From: Podocnemis expansa
Lineage: Eukaryota > Chordata > Testudines > Podocnemididae
Length of the DNA stretch: 64,000 nucleotides
Direction: 5' to 3'
Assembly: GCA_007922195.1 (NCBI GenBank)
Contig: ML682003.1
Coordinates: forward strand, 1,244,719 to 1,308,718
The first letter of the stretch is position 1; every line of letters begins with the position of its first letter. Shown here one piece after another: positions 1 through 12,500 of the stretch. The notes beneath the pieces are model-generated. The model did no database searches. It saw nothing but the letters and a program-made list of their open reading frames with translations, and had not been told where the DNA came from. Position numbers and translations under genes: made by a program.

Positions 1-891
1 GCTGAACCGCCAGTCAACATATCCTCAGTCTGCTTCATCTCCGTTCCTCCGCCCTCACTCAGACTGAGATTCCCCAACCGCTGGAGAAGGACGAATGATT
101 CCCAGATATGACCCAGCAGCAGCGCAGCTGGTACAAGTCACAGGTAAGGCTTATCGCTCCGTTGAATGGGATCAAGTCAAGGGTACACAGAGTCAGGGGA
201 GGTACCATTGATGTCCAGAAGCTAAGGGTTTAATTAAATCACCTAATGCATCCATGCAGAACAACTACCCTAAAACGCTACCCACTAAGGGCTGTGTTCT
301 CTCACTGCAAGGATGGATGGTGTAATGAACTGCAATGTTTCAAAAGAGATTAGGGCTGTTTGTTTTCATAATACACTTCTCCAGACTATACATAGAAAAT
401 GGCCAACAGAATCATTTCATTTACATGTAGGAGGAGATGCTTTGCCGGAAAACGTTTTGAAAGCAACCCCGTGTCGGGAAGCTATAGTTTTACGACCATG
501 AAGCAAATCAAACATCTAGAAGAAGAGGGGCACATATTCCATAGCAGAAAGCAAGCTGCAGAAGACTCACTTTGGAAGGCTTTCCGCTAAGAGTTAAGGA
601 CAACCTTTCCAACTGCAGCTTGATGGACAAGGAGTTATAGTATATCATTAGTGGGGGCTCATTTGCCCACTATTATATCTGAAAACAAAAGGGTTTGCAA
701 AAAGTGTAACTAGTAACTGAAGACATTAGGGTTGCAAAGGCACTGTACTCCACCCTACTAACATCCTTGGGCTATGTCATCACCGAGGAGCTAACACAAC
801 AGGGAGTAGCTGCACTGCGAGACATCACTGAAGTTACATGGGGTGGGTGTGTTAGAACTGAAGACTTGTGCTAATTCAACCTATAACCTAG
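1..891. other. Unassigned sequence, no gene seen
   Basis: I see no gene, repeat family or RNA in this stretch. Reading frames are short (about 60 codons), overlap each other and show no recognisable protein family. Confidence 0.5.
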
Positions 892-1436
892 CAGGGGTGG
901 CCAAATTTGTGGAACTCAAGAGCCACACATGTTGATTAGTAAACCTTCGAGGGCCTCACTGAGGCATATAGCCCTACTTTACCTACTCCAAAATTACTAA
1001 ACTTAGAATTCTTTGCACACTTTAATTTTATCATAAAAAGAGGTCTAATATTGATCCTACCAATGTCAGATTCTAATAATTACTTCAGGTTACCATGAAA
1101 ACTAGGTCTACCTATACAGTAAAAACTTAGCTTCTCCCCACCATCCCAACCATGCCACCACTTCTCCCCACCCTCTCCAACCATGCCACTCTTCTCCCCA
1201 CCATCCCACCCCCCTCTCTAGCCCCCAGGTCCTGACGCTGGCTCCTCCAGGCCAGCCACCCACCCCCATGGCTAGGCACAGGCTGGGGTCCCCCCCAAGC
1301 ATGCTCTGAGCATGCTCAGGGCGGGAGATTTAAAATTCCTAGGATGAAGCTGCTTTCCTCTGGTTTTCTTCCGCAAGCTGCACTTTTTCATTCAAGAGCT
1401 GCATCCGGCTCCCGAGCCACAGTTTGGCCACGCCTG
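892..1436 (+). mobile_element. hAT-type MITE, 'caggggtggccaaa' family, copy 1
   Basis: The left end starts CAGGGGTGGCCAAA and the right end reads CAGTTTGGCCACGCCTG, an imperfect terminal inverted repeat. The body is shared with copies at 12751-13594 and 58222-58632, including a stretch around 960-1130 that aligns almost base for base with 58280-58460. The middle (about 1132-1208) is a short CT-rich tandem array built on CTTCTCCCCACC. No clear 8-bp target duplication was found here. A second possible right end, ATTGCCCACCCCTG, lies at 1641-1654, so the 3' boundary is uncertain. It encodes no transposase and is a non-autonomous relic. Confidence 0.7.
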
Positions 1437-1739
1437 GCCTGTATCCTGATGGGCCTGCCCTCCTCCTCCGCTACCTTTGCATCCGCCCTCAGCCAGCCCC
1501 CCGCTAGCCTTGGGGCCAGCTGCCTGCTGCTCTCCTATCGGCTCTCTCCTGCCCCCTCCAGTTCCCCAGACAGCTCTGTGCCGCTCCCTCCCCTAGGCCC
1601 TGGGCAGGCTCATCACTGCTGCATGGCCAATCTGAATATTATTGCCCACCCCTGATCTAGCACTATGGCATTTCAGCACCTCCCACAGAAAAACAAAATA
1701 GCAAAATCCCTAGCAACTTCATGAGTCTCTGGAACACCT
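1437..1739. other. CT-rich unassigned sequence
   Basis: Pyrimidine-rich DNA with one open frame (1344-1655, plus strand) that starts inside the neighbouring hAT copy and looks like a composition artefact. It may be an extension of that hAT copy, or a second nested one ending near 1654. Confidence 0.45.
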
Positions 1740-2930
1740 CCATTTTGAGGTCAAAATTCTGATTGTGGTACAGGGCCGGGAAGCATGCCTGGAGGTCTCC
1801 ATGTTCTGGGTGTCATTTATGGGGGAAAGACTTTCTTAAAGAGGAGGGTCTTGCAATTGTTCATAAGGATGTCCAAACTCTGGGTTCTCCTAATCTCCTC
1901 TAGAAGAGAGCTCCACAGCCAGATCCCCTCGACCAAGGACACTCTCCTCTGCTCCCACATGCATATTTGTCATTGTAGTTCATAGATAGAAATTCAATCT
2001 CTGATGCAGTTCGGCTTGATCCATTAATTACTTTGAAGATTAGAACCAAGATTTCAAACTGTATTAGAAACTGACTGGGAGCCAGTGGAGAGGCCTGAGG
2101 ATGGGCCTGACATGCTCACAGCAACCTGAGCCAAGGAGAAGGTGTGATGCCATATTCTGTACCAGCCGGAGCCGGTGAATCATCCACACATTCAGCTTCA
2201 GATATCATCAACTACAGTAATTCAGTCTGGCTGTGACAAATCCCAGGATCACCGTGGGCAGCTCATTGTCTGGGAGTCTCCTAGTAAGCTGGAGGTAAAA
2301 AGGTCTTTTCAGAAACAGATGCTACCTAGTCATCTAAGCTTACCAAGGAGTCAGGCAGGATCTCCCGACTTCACACCACTTTGACTAATAGGGGCTGTGA
2401 GCCTTGGATGGAAGGCAGAGACAACACCCTAGCTAACTCATCGCTGTGTTTCCCCTTCCCAACCAGCACCACTTCACTCATGCCGAGGCTCAGCTTGTGA
2501 CAACGTCTCGTCATCCAAGAGTTGATTTCCTGTAGGCATTCAGATGAAATGGTCCTAATGGTCGCTGTCAAAAACATAGCTAGTGAATGCCATCAACCTC
2601 TGGCGCTGGAAGCTGAATCCAGGGTATCCTGCTATCTTTCCCTGTGGTTTCGAGTTGACAGTAAAGACAAGTGGGGATAGCAAGGTTCCAGGCAGGGCAG
2701 AGCTTTTGGAGAAATGGGACAGTTACCCATCACCATTCAGAGATCTACGGGAAATAAATGAGTGTCACTCTACCGCTGGCCCATCTATTCCTATGCTGTC
2801 ACGTAAACATGTCAGTGGTACATTACGGTCCACTGAGTCAAAGGCAGCAGAGGAACCCAACACTACAAGTCTGGAGTTATCTATGACCATGACCATGAAG
2901 AGGTCATTTTTTTGATGCCACTAGAGACAT
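1740..2930. repeat. Diverged interspersed repeat, family unresolved
   Basis: The text contains phrases I associate with old amniote interspersed repeats, such as ACTGGGAGCCAGTGGAGAGG near 2070, TAATTCAGTCTGG near 2218 and CCACTGAGTCAAAGGCAGC near 2832. I infer an old retroposon remnant, possibly the 3' non-coding part of an L2-clade LINE. No intact reading frame is present. The family call is weak. Confidence 0.35.
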
Positions 2931-2960
2931 CTTTGTGCAGGACTTTAACTGTGAGGCATC

Positions 2961-5019
2961 TAGTATGCTGGCTGATGTCTCATATGTTTGAAGGTGAATA
3001 TTACTTTGGAAATTTACAAAGCCTACTATCTGACAGAGGGTCTACAGTAATCCTGACCTCTATTTGATCTGAGAAATTGTATCATTCTAGTGTGTTGTCT
3101 TGGAAGTCTGAATGTCTCTTACCAGCATTGTCTCATCATCTCCATTCCTCCTCCATTACTTGGCATTTCATCCATTGCTAACTATGAATAACTCATAACT
3201 GAGCAGTGGGAGAACAAATCATCTCTCCCTTACTCAACTATTTCTATACTGCGGTTGCACTGGATGAGATGACATGAGACAACAAGAGATGAAAAACAGA
3301 CAGGCCTGAGTCTTACAACTACAGTCAGGAATAAGCCGTTAGGACCAATCAACGGAGCTAGCAAGTTACCTAAAAAACCTCTTCTTCCCTCCTCTTCACA
3401 GCTTTAAGACCTGTTTTGTCACTAAAGGTTCCCTTTATACTTACAACAAACAGAACAAACTCAGCACTTAAGAGTTTTCATATTTATTTTATAAAGCCAG
3501 AGCAAAATATTTCTACTGCTAGAAACGGGAACCAAATTACAAGTCATGTAAGGCTCATAAAAGAAGAAGAAATACAAAGTTCCTCTGTTCCACATGTGTC
3601 AGGTTTTCATAGTGGTATAATGTGAACGATTTTGTTGTGCTCAGGAAAATAAGGAACTCTACTGGCTAGAATCAGACAAAATAATATGATTGCTTTTTAG
3701 TTTTTACCCCCTGCAATTCTCTCCTGGACAGTTTATTTATCTGAAATCTTTTGACAAAGGCAGGAGCAGGTAAAAAGAAAAATAATTCATGTTCATAATA
3801 AAAATAAAGATCTAAACAGAGATCACCATTCATGACAGAGGACATGGAAAAGAATAATATTCAGGCAAAACCATAACTGTGACACTTAAACCCTAATACT
3901 GCATTGCCACCTTAGATTTAACTGTGTAACAGATTTGGAAATTCATTCAGGCTTCAAGATTTACTATGAAAAAATAGACACTTTATCCATCTTCAGTCCT
4001 ATAACCATTAAGGAGCAGTTCAACGCTGAAAAGCAATTCTCAAAATGTGCTCAAATTTCAAGAGAGGAAAAAAAATCTAACTTTGTCTCCTCTTGTTCTG
4101 TTCTAATTAGGCCACAAACTAAATTACCTGAATTATTTATAAACAGCTCTGTAACCTACAGGCAGCTCTCCCTTTCTCCTTGTTCTGAATTGTTTCCCTT
4201 CCTCTTTCATCCCATGTCATTACCTGCCTAATTCAGTTTGTAAACTCTTTAGGGCTGGCATTTTGTCTTTGTACAGCAATCACCATTATGGCAGCCAAAC
4301 TCTTTTTTCCTATGGCACTTCATTACACTCGAGCCTCTAATCAAAGAGATTAGGAGATGGGGGAGAAAGGAACAATGCGATTAGTTAAACCACCTACCCC
4401 ATCAGTTCCTTTGACCAGTCCCAACACGTTCTGTTCTTTCAATCATCCTGGACATGGCACCACAAATCTCGTCTGCTTTTTCTGCTGCTCTTCTGTATAC
4501 TCTCAGTAATTTGCTCAGGGTGTTGGAGGTCTGAAAACTCCATCTGTGATCCTAGGCATACTTTATCGAATAATGAGGAGCATCTGAGAGGTGCAAATGG
4601 GCAAAACACTTCCAACTCTTGTGAAAGATGGCCATAGATTCCAGCGACGGCCACAGCCATCAGATCCCCAGCTGTAAGACTTTCATAAAATACGAAGAGC
4701 AGAAAAGAAATGAAAACAAAGTGGCCACAAGTCAGAAAGCAGCTAGGTCTTAAAGAGGGCTGTGATAGAAAGGACTGATGGGTGTTGATGGGATTGGATC
4801 CCCAGCACATTTCCTGAAGGACACAAGGCATGTTACAATCTCTCTGTGTTTCAGGTTCACCCTCTGTACATAAGGGCTGACGATTCTTCTTCCTTTTTCC
4901 CACCCTTTGTCCTCTCTATTTAGACTGCAAGATTTTTGGGGTAAGGACTGATTTTAATGATGTCAATAATGCTGTAGAGTAACTAGAGAGTAGGGCTGTG
5001 ATGTCTACCAGGGCCTCCA
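2961..5019. other. Unassigned AT-rich sequence
   Basis: No gene is recognised. A stretch near 4230-4300 (AACTCTTTAGGGCTGGCA and TTTGTACAGCA) resembles the 3' tail of an L2-type LINE. A minus-strand open frame of 154 codons at 4439-4903 has no recognisable domain and is treated as chance. Confidence 0.45.
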
Positions 5020-5253
5020 AGGGTATGCCTTCACAACATGCAACGAGCCACCGAGTTCAGGTCAACAGACTCGGCCTCACAGAGCTCTGAAGTTGTGGCT
5101 GGGGTGGGAGGTCATGAGTTGAATCTTGCTTCCCCCTACTAGGCTTCGCCGCCCAAGTTACATCTGCTGAACTATTCTGAATATGGCAAAGAGGGACTCA
5201 CAATGTCAACTCAAGCCTGTCTCTTTGGGCAGGAAGGCTTGCCGCCACAAACT

Positions 5254-5261
5254 GTGTAGAC
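5254..5261. repeat. 8-bp target-site duplication, left copy
   Basis: GTGTAGAC, repeated exactly at 5454-5461 on the other side of the hAT MITE. A duplication of 8 bp is the signature of hAT transposition. Confidence 0.9.
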
Positions 5262-5453
5262 CAGGGGTCTCAAATATGCAGCCCCTAAAGTTATTTCCTG
5301 TAGCCCGCAATGACACTATTGTTACTGAGATCTGCAATATTGTTATATGAAAAGGTTTCAGTGGTGCAGTCCTTGGGCTAATGTACGAATTCTCATGCGG
5401 CCCTGTACTAGTCCTCATGCAGCCCTCATGGTGATTTGAGTTTGAGACCCCGG
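5262..5453 (+). mobile_element. hAT MITE, 'caggggtctcaaa' family, copy 1
   Basis: A 192-bp element starting CAGGGGTCTCAAA and ending TTTGAGTTTGAGACCCCGG. It is flanked by an exact 8-bp duplication. It has no reading frame. Sister copies lie at 37572-37781, 39894-40087 (reversed) and 44753-44940. Confidence 0.9.
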
Positions 5454-5469
5454 GTGTAGACATACCCTG

Positions 5470-8400
5470 AGAGCTACAGTAATACACTTAACAATGGCCT
5501 TGTAACCAAATTGTTTGGTAAGCACGACCTTTGCCAACCATGAGGATAAGACTATCTCTTTGTGAATTATCTGATGTGCCTACCAATAGGTGTCAAGAAT
5601 AAGAGGCAAAAGCGCTTCTGGAGACAGAAGGTGAGACAGTGAGAAAAGAACTGGCCGAAGCTGGCATTTGAGCACAGCACTCCTTAGATTTCATTAACTA
5701 TGAAGGACAGAAAAAGCAGTGGCTGAAGGAAGGAGAAACACCAAAAGGCAATAATGGGCTGAGAGCCAGTGAGCAATCAATGACTGCACTCAAGTGGAGA
5801 GCAATGCAATCCAATATAACTAGTTTATATAGCATCTGACATACAAACTATCAAAAGGCTTCTCAGAGTTAATTTCCCACCACTATTATTTATGGAGTCA
5901 AGGCCAGAAGAGAACAGAGGCTTTTTCAGATGATGTCTGAAAAGAGATGCAGAACCTGTTAGGCAGGGAAGTAAGAAAGGCTGTTTCAGGAAACACACCC
6001 TGCCGAGGAGAAGACAACTTGACCAACCACTGCAGGACATCATGATGAAATAGAAAGAAAGTCACTACATATGAGTGGATGGAGGTTCTTCAGGGTAAAC
6101 CAGGGAAAGTCCTTTACCACAGCTCATTTCCTTGCACACTCTGCCTTTACTGGGGAAGCTAGGGGAGGGAAGAGAGATTCATTTACCATCTCATCTTGTA
6201 CCTTTCAAAGACCTTAACCAGCAGAAGAAGCTTTTAAGAAGCACAAGCATTGCCAGGCTGAGGCTCAAAAATGCCTCTGCCCTTAACAGAAGCTGCAGTG
6301 ATCAGTTACAATACCTGTGGACCCAACCCAGCAAGCCACTACACTCCTGACTGGGTGGCGTCCCAGACAAGCCAATGGGATCCCACCATGCAGGTGTGAA
6401 GCGTCCAACAGCTGAATATATATATATTTCATGTAAGAAGTGCATGAATTAGGAAGCAAGCTCGTACACTGATCCAGGAAGTAAAAAAGCCCTGATGCAG
6501 GGTTACATTGCACATAGCTCGTATTAAGTTAAATAACGAGGGCTGCTGTTTTTCAGTGCCCAGACTGAAATAGATAGTGTCCAATTAACAGAGGTGCCAG
6601 CAGTTAAAGGGAGCTATAGAAAATAAGATCTATTATCTGAAGTTAGACTCCCAAAAACTGAGGGAAACACTGTAGATCCACAAGCTGTGCCAGATCCTAT
6701 GGGGTGCTGCAAGTCGGCTCCCACTGAAGTCAGCACTGCTTGCCGAGAGCAGACAGCATCTTGCAGGAAGAGGCATTTAATAGTGTAAGCAGTACTCTAC
6801 ATTCTTCTTACACTGACATAACAGTGCAAGCCTGGTTTTGGAGCTTCAAATTAAGTCTTTCCTCATTATTTTGTGTGATATGTGATTTTCTGGATTTATG
6901 CCACATTACCATTTGTATACACAAATGCACGTTCAAACACTCCCTGTTTTAGTTTCAGAGGCAGAAAAAGAATAAAAACAATCCCTCCCCCTTCCCTACC
7001 TGGCACTCTGGGGTTGCATAGCTGTTTGGCACGCCCCAGAAGATTTTTCAATTCAATCATCTCCATAAACAAAGTCTGCAGCTGCAGGTTCTTATTTGGC
7101 AAGGGAGGTTTTTTGTTCATCTTAGTTAACTTAGCTTTGGAGGACGCACTTTGTTGTTTTTATTGTAAAAACGCCTAGGGCTTGTCAACAGGTTCATTCT
7201 AAAATAGCAGAAAGAAAAAGATTCTTTAATGCCATAGGCAAAAACTTAACTAAAAAGCCTAACAGGCTTTTAAAATTATTTTGCACTTGTTTCTACCCTC
7301 CCCATCCCAGGTTATAACTCACAAGCAACTCCTCCTCACTGAGAACTAGTCACACGTGAAATCTGAAGGGCAAGAACTGTTTTTTTCTTCTGTGTCTGCA
7401 CAACACCTAACACAGAAGTGCCCAAACCTCATCTGATTGCAGCCAAAATACAAACAATTGTAAAGCTCAACCCGTTTGGAGTGGGATGGGGAGTGGACAA
7501 TGAAACAGTTTGTATACAAGCTACAAAATATCTTCCTAATTCCAACAGTTCAAGGATTTTGTCCAAGCTTTCTAAAAACCTTGCCCCCACTCTGGCTAGA
7601 TTTAGTCCCAAAGCAGGATTGGAGGGCAGTCATGAGCAAGTACAAATAACAGCTGTCATGGAGATAAATTTGTAACACCACTCTGACAAAAAGCTATCAC
7701 TTACTAATTCGCTACCTCAAACTACCAGAGATGTCTCTCACCGACAGCTACAATTAAACCACAAGGCCTTTTCATGATATTTACATCACCTGATTTAATC
7801 TCTCTTATCATTAATGAATAGAGCCAATAAAAAGGAGGAAGGGAAATTAGGAAAATGCCTTCAAAACTTTTCAAACTGCATTGAAATTTCACAATTAAAA
7901 AGGCCAGTTACTAAAGGAACGGTTGCATTTCCTTTCCTGTAAGACATGATTAGAACCACTTTCCAGAACACAAAAATAAATGTTAAATTTATAATTTGAA
8001 AAATACATTTGTTAGTCTTTAAAAATGCCACCAGGCTTCTTGTTTCTTTTTCTACAACACAGTCTTCCTGTCTTGTTAAATCTAAATGGGAAATAGTCTT
8101 TGGATACTGGGTAGCATTTGTGTGGGACCCTCAAATATCCCTCCTCTGCTATGCTCTGCAACCACCACTAAATTTCATGCTAGAACAGCACTAAGATATG
8201 CAGGCCACAAGTATAATGATTTTTGGGCCCAGGACAAACTTGTAACACATGACCCTCTCGCATACATGGTAATTGGGTCTGCAGTCTGGGCTGAACCTCC
8301 TTTTTCCCCATGCAAGTGCCCTGAAGATATGTAACCAGCTCATCTGCAACTCAACACCCTCACTACATCACTGTCTCACCCCCATTTCTCTCCTTTCGGA

Positions 8401-8847
8401 CAGTTACTCGAAGAAAGAAAGGAAGTTCTCAGCCCAGTTCTGCAGTGATCTTAGCTTTGCAAGCAATCAGGTTCAAGGGTTGCTACCCACCCAGCTACAG
8501 ATCAATGCACGCTTCATATTCTTAAGACTAAAAGCAAACCAGATCGTTTCCTTTCCACACCACATTATCTGAGGGATCTGCCTCTCTCACAGAAACCTTC
8601 ACTGGAGTTTGACACACCAACTAACAGGAATGCTGGCTGCCCTCCAAAGCTTGCTCAGAGATCTGCCCTTACCCAAGGAAAGCCTCCCAAACACAACATA
8701 GCCAATGATGACGGAGGAGCAAAAAATAAGACAGTCATACACACAGATCAAAATATGTTCATCTGTGCTGAGAATTGTTTACTCCAGAGAGCAGGACTAA
8801 CACATCTCTCTCCTGCTGCATGACAGGGCCACGGGCTACTCATACAA
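5470..8847. other. Unassigned sequence with L2-tail-like remnant
   Basis: No gene is recognised. Around 7355-7412, GGGCAAGAACTGTTTTTTTC followed by TGCACAACACCTAACACAG resembles the 3' tail of an L2-type LINE. A short (TA)n run lies at about 6418-6428. Open frames are short and unlike known families. Confidence 0.45.
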
Positions 8848-8930
8848 AGATTCACAGGTTTTAAGGCAGCATCAGGATCATCTATCCGACCTCCCCACCC
8901 TTAATGCTGCTCTAGTTCTAAAAGCCAAAA
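8848..8930 (-). mobile_element. CR1/L3-like 3' end fragment
   Basis: The plus strand carries an inverted, diverged LINE 3' end around GATTCACAGGTTTTAAGGC and ATCATCTATCCGACCTCC. This matches the reverse complement of the usual 'gggtc/agatgat..aaaatct' tail of CR1-group LINEs. It is short, so the call is tentative. Confidence 0.45.
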
Positions 8931-9079
8931 TATTTCACATAGCGAAGGAAATTATGACTGAGATCATCATACATCAACTGTGCCTTTTAAGACCCAAAGA
9001 GAGGATTCCACCATAAGCAATGGAAAAATGTGGATTTTTGTTGTATTTTATTTCTTTTATCTTTTAAATCCCGAATATT

Positions 9080-9224
9080 TAGTCCAATTCCAGAGGAGCA
9101 GCTGTGTTAGTCTATTTCAGCAACCCACACCAAATCCTGCAGCACTTTTAAAGCTCATACGTTAAATAAATGTGTTAGTCTTTAAAAGTGCCACAGGACT
9201 CCTTGGGTTTTTTAGTTCAATCCC
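9080..9224 (+). mobile_element. Fold-back retroelement copy A
   Basis: The element body (about 9092-9212) begins with the family head (GTGTTAGTCTATTTCAGCA), runs into GCAGCACTTTTAAAG and then mirrors itself as CTTTAAAAGTGCCACAGGAC before ending in CTTGGGTTTTTT. It is flanked by a 12-bp target duplication with two mismatches (9080-9091 and 9213-9224). The first arm lacks part of the stem, so the central region remains as a loop. It is non-coding. Confidence 0.8.
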
Positions 9225-10059
9225 AAAACCACAAAATTCAAACATATTAAAAAGCAACTTACACAGAACTAAATCCTCCCCCTCCATCCCAAGTATTCAG
9301 ACTTAGAGAAGGAAGAGAAGGCGTGGGAAGATGGCGAAAAGACACCATAGCAAGTTCACCCTGTAGTAGCAGATCCTAGTACAGCAGGGAAGGTTGGGAA
9401 AGGGGTATGTTTTTTAGACTACAAAATACTCTAATGATCTGGTCCAACCACCTGCCCAGCATTTTACCCTGTGACTCCAGTATTAGGCTCGCAGCATTTG
9501 ATTGAGTTTGACTAAATCTTTTAGGGGGGAAAAAAGCCACCCAAGTTTTGCCCTTAGCAATAGCAGCTTTCAATTGTTCTGAGCTCCATTTGCCATTAAT
9601 CAAAGTTAATTTTCCCTTCCCTCAACACCACACTTCTCTCCACAGACAGTTGTGTTTAACACCTGAGAAGCGCCTCTCAACGCTAACAGGCGACTTCAAG
9701 GAACTCAGAAGAATGGTGATGAATGTTCAAATGATTTTTCCCCCAAAACCCTTCCTATCTCATAAGTGAAGACAGACAAAAATTTCTGGAAATAACCACT
9801 GGCTAGATAAATGGTATAATGCAAAGTGTGGGTTCTGTGAAACACTGGTCCACCTTCCATAGGGAGAAAGGATTTTACTGCTTTGAGTGGTTCCCTGTCT
9901 ACTGAGGGGGAGGCAATCTCTCTGGGGACAGTGGGCCTGGAGCAACCAGGATGTTGTTCAACTAATAAGAAAAGTGGAGGGTAAAAAAAGGAAACTTATG
10001 AGCACTCATCTAAGAACAAAATCAAAATGTTGAAAACAAAACTGATCAAGAAACCAAAG
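9225..10059. other. Unassigned sequence, no gene seen
   Basis: Overlapping short frames on both strands (9376-9945) show no family resemblance. No repeat is recognised. Confidence 0.45.
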
Positions 10060-10560
10060 ACATGAAGAGAAGTAATTCTTGAATTGCCTATACATCAATG
10101 CTAGGAGCCTGGGTAATAAACAAGAGGAACAGGAATTAATCACTTATAAGCATAATTTCATTCTAATTGGTATTGCTGAAATATGGAGGGATGATTCATA
10201 TGAACTGAATGTTACAGTCAATGGTTATAACCTATTTTGGAAGGACTGAGTGGGCTACAGGGAACGGGGAGCAGCACTCTACGTCCAAAATGGTATTACC
10301 TGTTTCCGAGTCAGTATTAACGCAAGAGAAGATGATTCTGTATGCGTATGGATCAACATCCTAGCAGACAAAGCACAAAATGGATATCTACTTGGTGATT
10401 CCTACAGACCAACAAATAACACCAGCAAACAGTATGACCAGCTCCTTTCCCCCTGTCTATAATGTGTAGGGGGGTAAAAATTTTCACAGTCATGGGCTAC
10501 TTCAACAGAGTGACATAGGCTGGATTGCTAAATATTACAGATGACAATTTCCTAACTCTG
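10060..10560 (+). pseudogene. L3/CR1-like LINE relic, endonuclease part
   Basis: Translation gives a broken apurinic-type endonuclease: an N-terminal block like INARSLGNKQEE with a following AEIW block, then after a stop a GAALYVQN block and a DSYRPTN block. In this family the Asn and Glu of the first two blocks are active-site residues, and both are visible. In-frame stops lie near 10247 and 10460. It is a dead 5' fragment. It might belong to the same insertion as the L3-like 3' end at 11495-11935 with the middle lost. Confidence 0.7.
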
Positions 10561-11494
10561 AAAGAACTGCATCCAACTTAAGAGAAGTTTGATAGAAGAC
10601 CTCATGATGACAGACAAAGAAAACATACCTAAGATTAGAAAACGTACCTACTGATAGACATAAGGCACTCAAGCTATTTATCTTTACAGATGGAAAGTTA
10701 AGGTTTGACAAAGTGGGATTTTTTTCAGCATATTCTGTATACATTGTGTATACCTCAGTTTCCCCTATGAAATGCACAATTAACTGGGAGAAGGGGAAAT
10801 GTGTTTTCTTTGTGGACAAAGCCAGACTTCCAGGTGGGACCTGAGTGCAGATAATGGGCTGGCAATTTGTTTATTAGCAACGGATGACCCTGTCCCCTGT
10901 CTGTCTGCAGGAAGCCAGCTATTTGGACCAGCTAGAGGACAAAGAGTAAGTCAGGAAGACGAAAGGTGACACTGTTTGCCCAGAAAGAGGAAAGAAAGAC
11001 TATGAAATAGCTGGTGCCAGCTACTTGCGGGCTCCTGGACTCTCACTTCTGGACTGGACGTACAAAGGAACCTGAGTCTTGGGGCAAAACCAGACAGATT
11101 CTGCTATAACCATGTAACTTCTGTTCCTGAGGCTTCCCAAGGATTATCTATGCTGTGTTCAAGATACTCAGAAACTGTTCTGTTTTACACCGCTGTCTGA
11201 GTCTCTCTCAAGTCTAAAAAGGTCAGGGCTGCATCGCTACCATGGGTGGGTAAATACCCCCACAAGGGCCAACACAAGTGGCCTAAGTGAGGCAGCTCAG
11301 CGAGACGCGTGCAGGAGGCTCAGAGGTGCAGTCCCAGAAGGTGGAGAAGTGAAGAAGTGGCTTACGCCAGAGACAGAGCACAACCCTCCGGAAGGGCAGA
11401 CACGCTGAAAGGGCTCTTCCAAAGAGCAAAGGCTCGTGGTAACAGTGACGCTTGCTTACAGTCCACTAGTAACTGCATGGAGAGCTAACATTCA
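10561..11494. other. Unassigned sequence, possible LTR-like stretch
   Basis: Around 10741 the motif TATACCTCAGTTTCCCC opens a stretch that reads like a retroelement LTR or leader. I see no AATAAA, no matching second copy and no target duplication, so I do not assign it. No coding frame is present. Confidence 0.3.
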
Positions 11495-11935
11495 ATAATG
11501 GGCTCTTCAGTCCAGCAGAGAAAGCTATAACCTGACCCAGTGACTGGAAGTAAGAAGCTAGATGCATTCGGGCTGGAAATCAGGTGTTAAATTTTAACAC
11601 GGAAGATAATTGAACACTGGCACAGTTTACCAAAGGTTATGGTGTATTCACCATTCCTGAGTCCCAAAGGGGCAGCCATGTTAGTCTAGTTCAGCAAAAA
11701 AAACAAGGAGTCCTGTGGCACTTAAAGACTAAAATAATTTTTTTTTAGTCTTCAAGTGCCACAGGACTCTTTGCTTGTTCTCTATTCCTGGCAATTTTAA
11801 AATCAGGACTGGATGTTAATCCTAAGAGATCTCCCCCAGGAATTACTTTGGGGAATCTCACTGGGCTGTTATAAAGGAAGACAGACCTGGTGATCACAAA
11901 CATCCCTTCTGGCCTTGGCATAATGAAAAAAAGTG
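11495..11935 (+). mobile_element. L3/CR1-like LINE 3' end, split by fold-back copy B
   Basis: The sequence follows the C-terminal coding and 3' end of CR1-group LINEs: ACCCAGTGACTGGAAG, ATTCGGGCTGGAAATCAGG, then after the insertion AAAATCAGGACTGGATGTT and CATCCCTTCTGGCCTTGG. It is diverged and non-coding. The fold-back element at 11660-11781 interrupts it, so the LINE is older. Confidence 0.7.
11651..11790 (+). mobile_element. Fold-back retroelement copy B
   Basis: The body at 11660-11781 has the head GTGTTAGTCTAGTTCAGC, an A-run, then a stem CAAGGAGTCCTGTGGCACTT that is mirrored exactly as AAGTGCCACAGGACTCTTTG after a short T-rich loop. A 9-bp target duplication with one mismatch flanks it (11651-11659, 11782-11790). 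It has no reading frame. Confidence 0.85.
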
Positions 11936-12388
11936 AAGCATTATGGCTAGCTGCAGGAATGAGGGGAAGATGATGGGAACAAATGAAAGACTTCCTCGTT
12001 ACTATTTCCTCACAGCACTTTTTATCCCTGACTTTAAAATACAGGGCAAACCTGCACACGAACACCCATACAAGGGAAGGCTACAAAACTAGGGACCGGC
12101 TGAATACAGGAAGAACTCTCCTAACTTCTGTCTAAAATGTAGCCACCTCCTGGTGCAGCCCAATAGCTGTTACTAACACTTGTGACAGCACAGGAGAGGA
12201 AAAGATGAATGAAGCAGCCAGCTAAAACTGCAGAAGGAATTTAGGTTGGCAAACTGTTGTTAGGTAACCTGGAGCAATACCTGCATACACTGAATCTCGG
12301 TTAGGAAAGAAGTTCCAGGGAATTTTTAGAACATAAAGACTTTACAGACACATACACAGAGACGGGGGGAAAAAATAATTATATAGCA
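11936..12388. other. Unassigned sequence
   Basis: No gene or repeat is recognised; the short frames here look like chance. Confidence 0.45.
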
Positions 12389-12500
12389 CAGTGGTTTTCC
12401 ATCTGGGGACCACAGACTATGTCTAAGATGTACAAAGCAGTCTGCACCTCCATTTGAAAATTTTGAGGGGCAAGCACACACAAAAGGTTGAAAACCACCA
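12389..12500 (+). mobile_element. hAT MITE, 'cagtggtt' family, 112 bp
   Basis: It starts CAGTGGTTTTCC and ends GGTTGAAAACCACCA, an inverted pair. It is flanked by ATATAGCA (12381-12388) and ATACAGCA (12501-12508), a 7 of 8 match. It is non-coding. Confidence 0.85.

Larger units (their letters stand above)
5020..5469. mobile_element. TIR MITE, 'gggtatgtctacac' family, with nested hAT MITE
   Basis: The right end reads GTGTAGACATACCCTG. The left end, AAGGGTATGCCTTCACAAC, is its imperfect inverted complement. The core, with CTGAAGTTGTGGCTGG, matches my memory of a MITE common in turtle genomes. It has no coding capacity. A hAT MITE (5262-5453) inserted next to the right terminal repeat and split this element. 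No clear target duplication of the outer element was found. Confidence 0.6.

Noticed and set aside
4439..4903. Minus-strand open frame of 154 codons
   Set aside because: No domain or family resemblance; it lacks convincing splice or promoter context and is within the range of chance in 64 kb.
9092..9212. tRNA-derived SINE identity for the fold-back family
   Set aside because: I could not see convincing A-box and B-box promoter motifs in the head, and the hammerhead-like core fits a Penelope-like origin better. The alternative stays open.
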